Origin: Ruminimicrobiellum sp045223915
Lineage (GTDB): Bacteria; Elusimicrobiota; Endomicrobiia; Endomicrobiales; Endomicrobiaceae
DNA: 20,864 nucleotides
Direction: 5' to 3'
NCBI GenBank assembly: GCA_045223915.1
Contig: JBGUZU010000012.1
Location: 1-20,864, forward strand
Below are positions 20,712 to 20,864 of the stretch, piece after piece (positions within the stretch are counted from its first letter, which is position 1; every line of letters starts with the position of its first letter). The notes under the pieces are model-generated. The model saw only the letters and a program-made list of their open reading frames with translations, was not told the DNA's origin and did not search any database. The position numbers and the translations under genes are program-made.

Positions 20712-20864
20712 AGCTAAACGAGTTTTATTTTTTACTTATAATTTTGCATTTGCCTTCTTTATGTACCATCCGTTTCACTTCCATTTATGTACACCGCAGT
20801 CGGCAAATGCTTTATTCTAAGCAAAAACTTGAAAACTCTTTGTGTGCAACCAACAACTTTCCAT
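20712..20864 (-). repeat. Dispersed stem-loop element, copy C, to the right window edge
   Basis: Bases 20712-20842 match copy A at 126 of 131 positions, including both core stem arms (GCATTTGCC 20746-20754, GGCAAATGC 20802-20810). The five differences are in the arm boundary and loop, none in the core stem. The last 85 bases equal bases 1-85 of the window. It lies directly upstream of hydG. The element is cut by the window end. Confidence 0.9.

Noticed and set aside
1..20864. A circular plasmid or phage, suggested by the identical 85-base ends
   Set aside because: The shared sequence is a dispersed repeat with another copy inside the window. There are no replication, partition or phage genes, and the gene content is chromosomal housekeeping.

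Overview
This AT-rich window carries 19 protein-coding genes and no rRNA or recognisable tRNA. [FeFe]-hydrogenase maturase HydG and a probable Re-type citrate synthase point to a strict anaerobe. Lipoyl synthase, GT8 and other surface-sugar glycosyltransferases, a YbdG-type channel and the low GC fit a Gram-negative gut or sediment organism. Elusimicrobiota (Elusimicrobium/Endomicrobium-like) is my best guess, held weakly because no phylogenetic marker is present. Most genes are ordinary chromosomal housekeeping genes, so this is not a phage or plasmid segment.

Layout. Positions 1-209: a repeat fragment and a promoter leading to the citrate-synthase-like gene (+). Positions 1.7-9.4 kb: a long minus-strand run of glycosyltransferase, PIG-L deacetylase, recX, purH, a secreted phospholipase D-like protein, lipA and DUF192, with repeat elements in most gaps. 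Positions 9.5-11.0 kb: an NSS sodium symporter with a one-helix small protein right behind it (+). Positions 11.0-12.3 kb: a YbdG-like channel (-). Positions 12.3-12.7 kb: a gene-free block of repeats. Positions 12.7-15.5 kb: YgjP-like protease, endonuclease IV, DUF4186 and AlkD-like protein (all -). Positions 15.6-17.2 kb: a methyltransferase (+) facing a GT8 glycosyltransferase (-). Positions 17.3-19.05 kb: an operon of two small superinfection-immunity-like membrane proteins and an OFA-type MFS carrier (+). Positions 19.2-20.7 kb: hydG (-), then another repeat copy to the window end.

The unusual content is between the genes. (1) Three copies of a roughly 120-130 bp dispersed element that can fold into a long stem-loop lie at 12323-12453, 12568-12684 (inverted and diverged) and 20712-20864, with a fourth partial copy at 1-85. 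The two diverged copies show two compensatory base-pair changes in the stem. (2) Most gaps hold short phased arrays, usually about four units, of degenerate octamers (GADGNATR type) or heptamers. These are often joined to an A/T-rich hairpin through a fixed TTTTGAGG-like junction, and at three genes the hairpin or array encodes the C-terminus and stop codon. (3) Three palindromes of the TGTCATTCC...GGAATCT or TCATTGC...GCAATCT kind, a repeat style known from other genomes, are also present. Bases 1-85 and 20780-20864 are identical, which most likely means the contig was cut in the same repeat at both ends rather than being a real circle.

The proteins work mostly in separate pathways: glutamate/citrate entry, lipoylation, purine synthesis, DNA repair, hydrogenase assembly, envelope sugars, transport and osmotic protection. 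All repeat alignments were done by eye.
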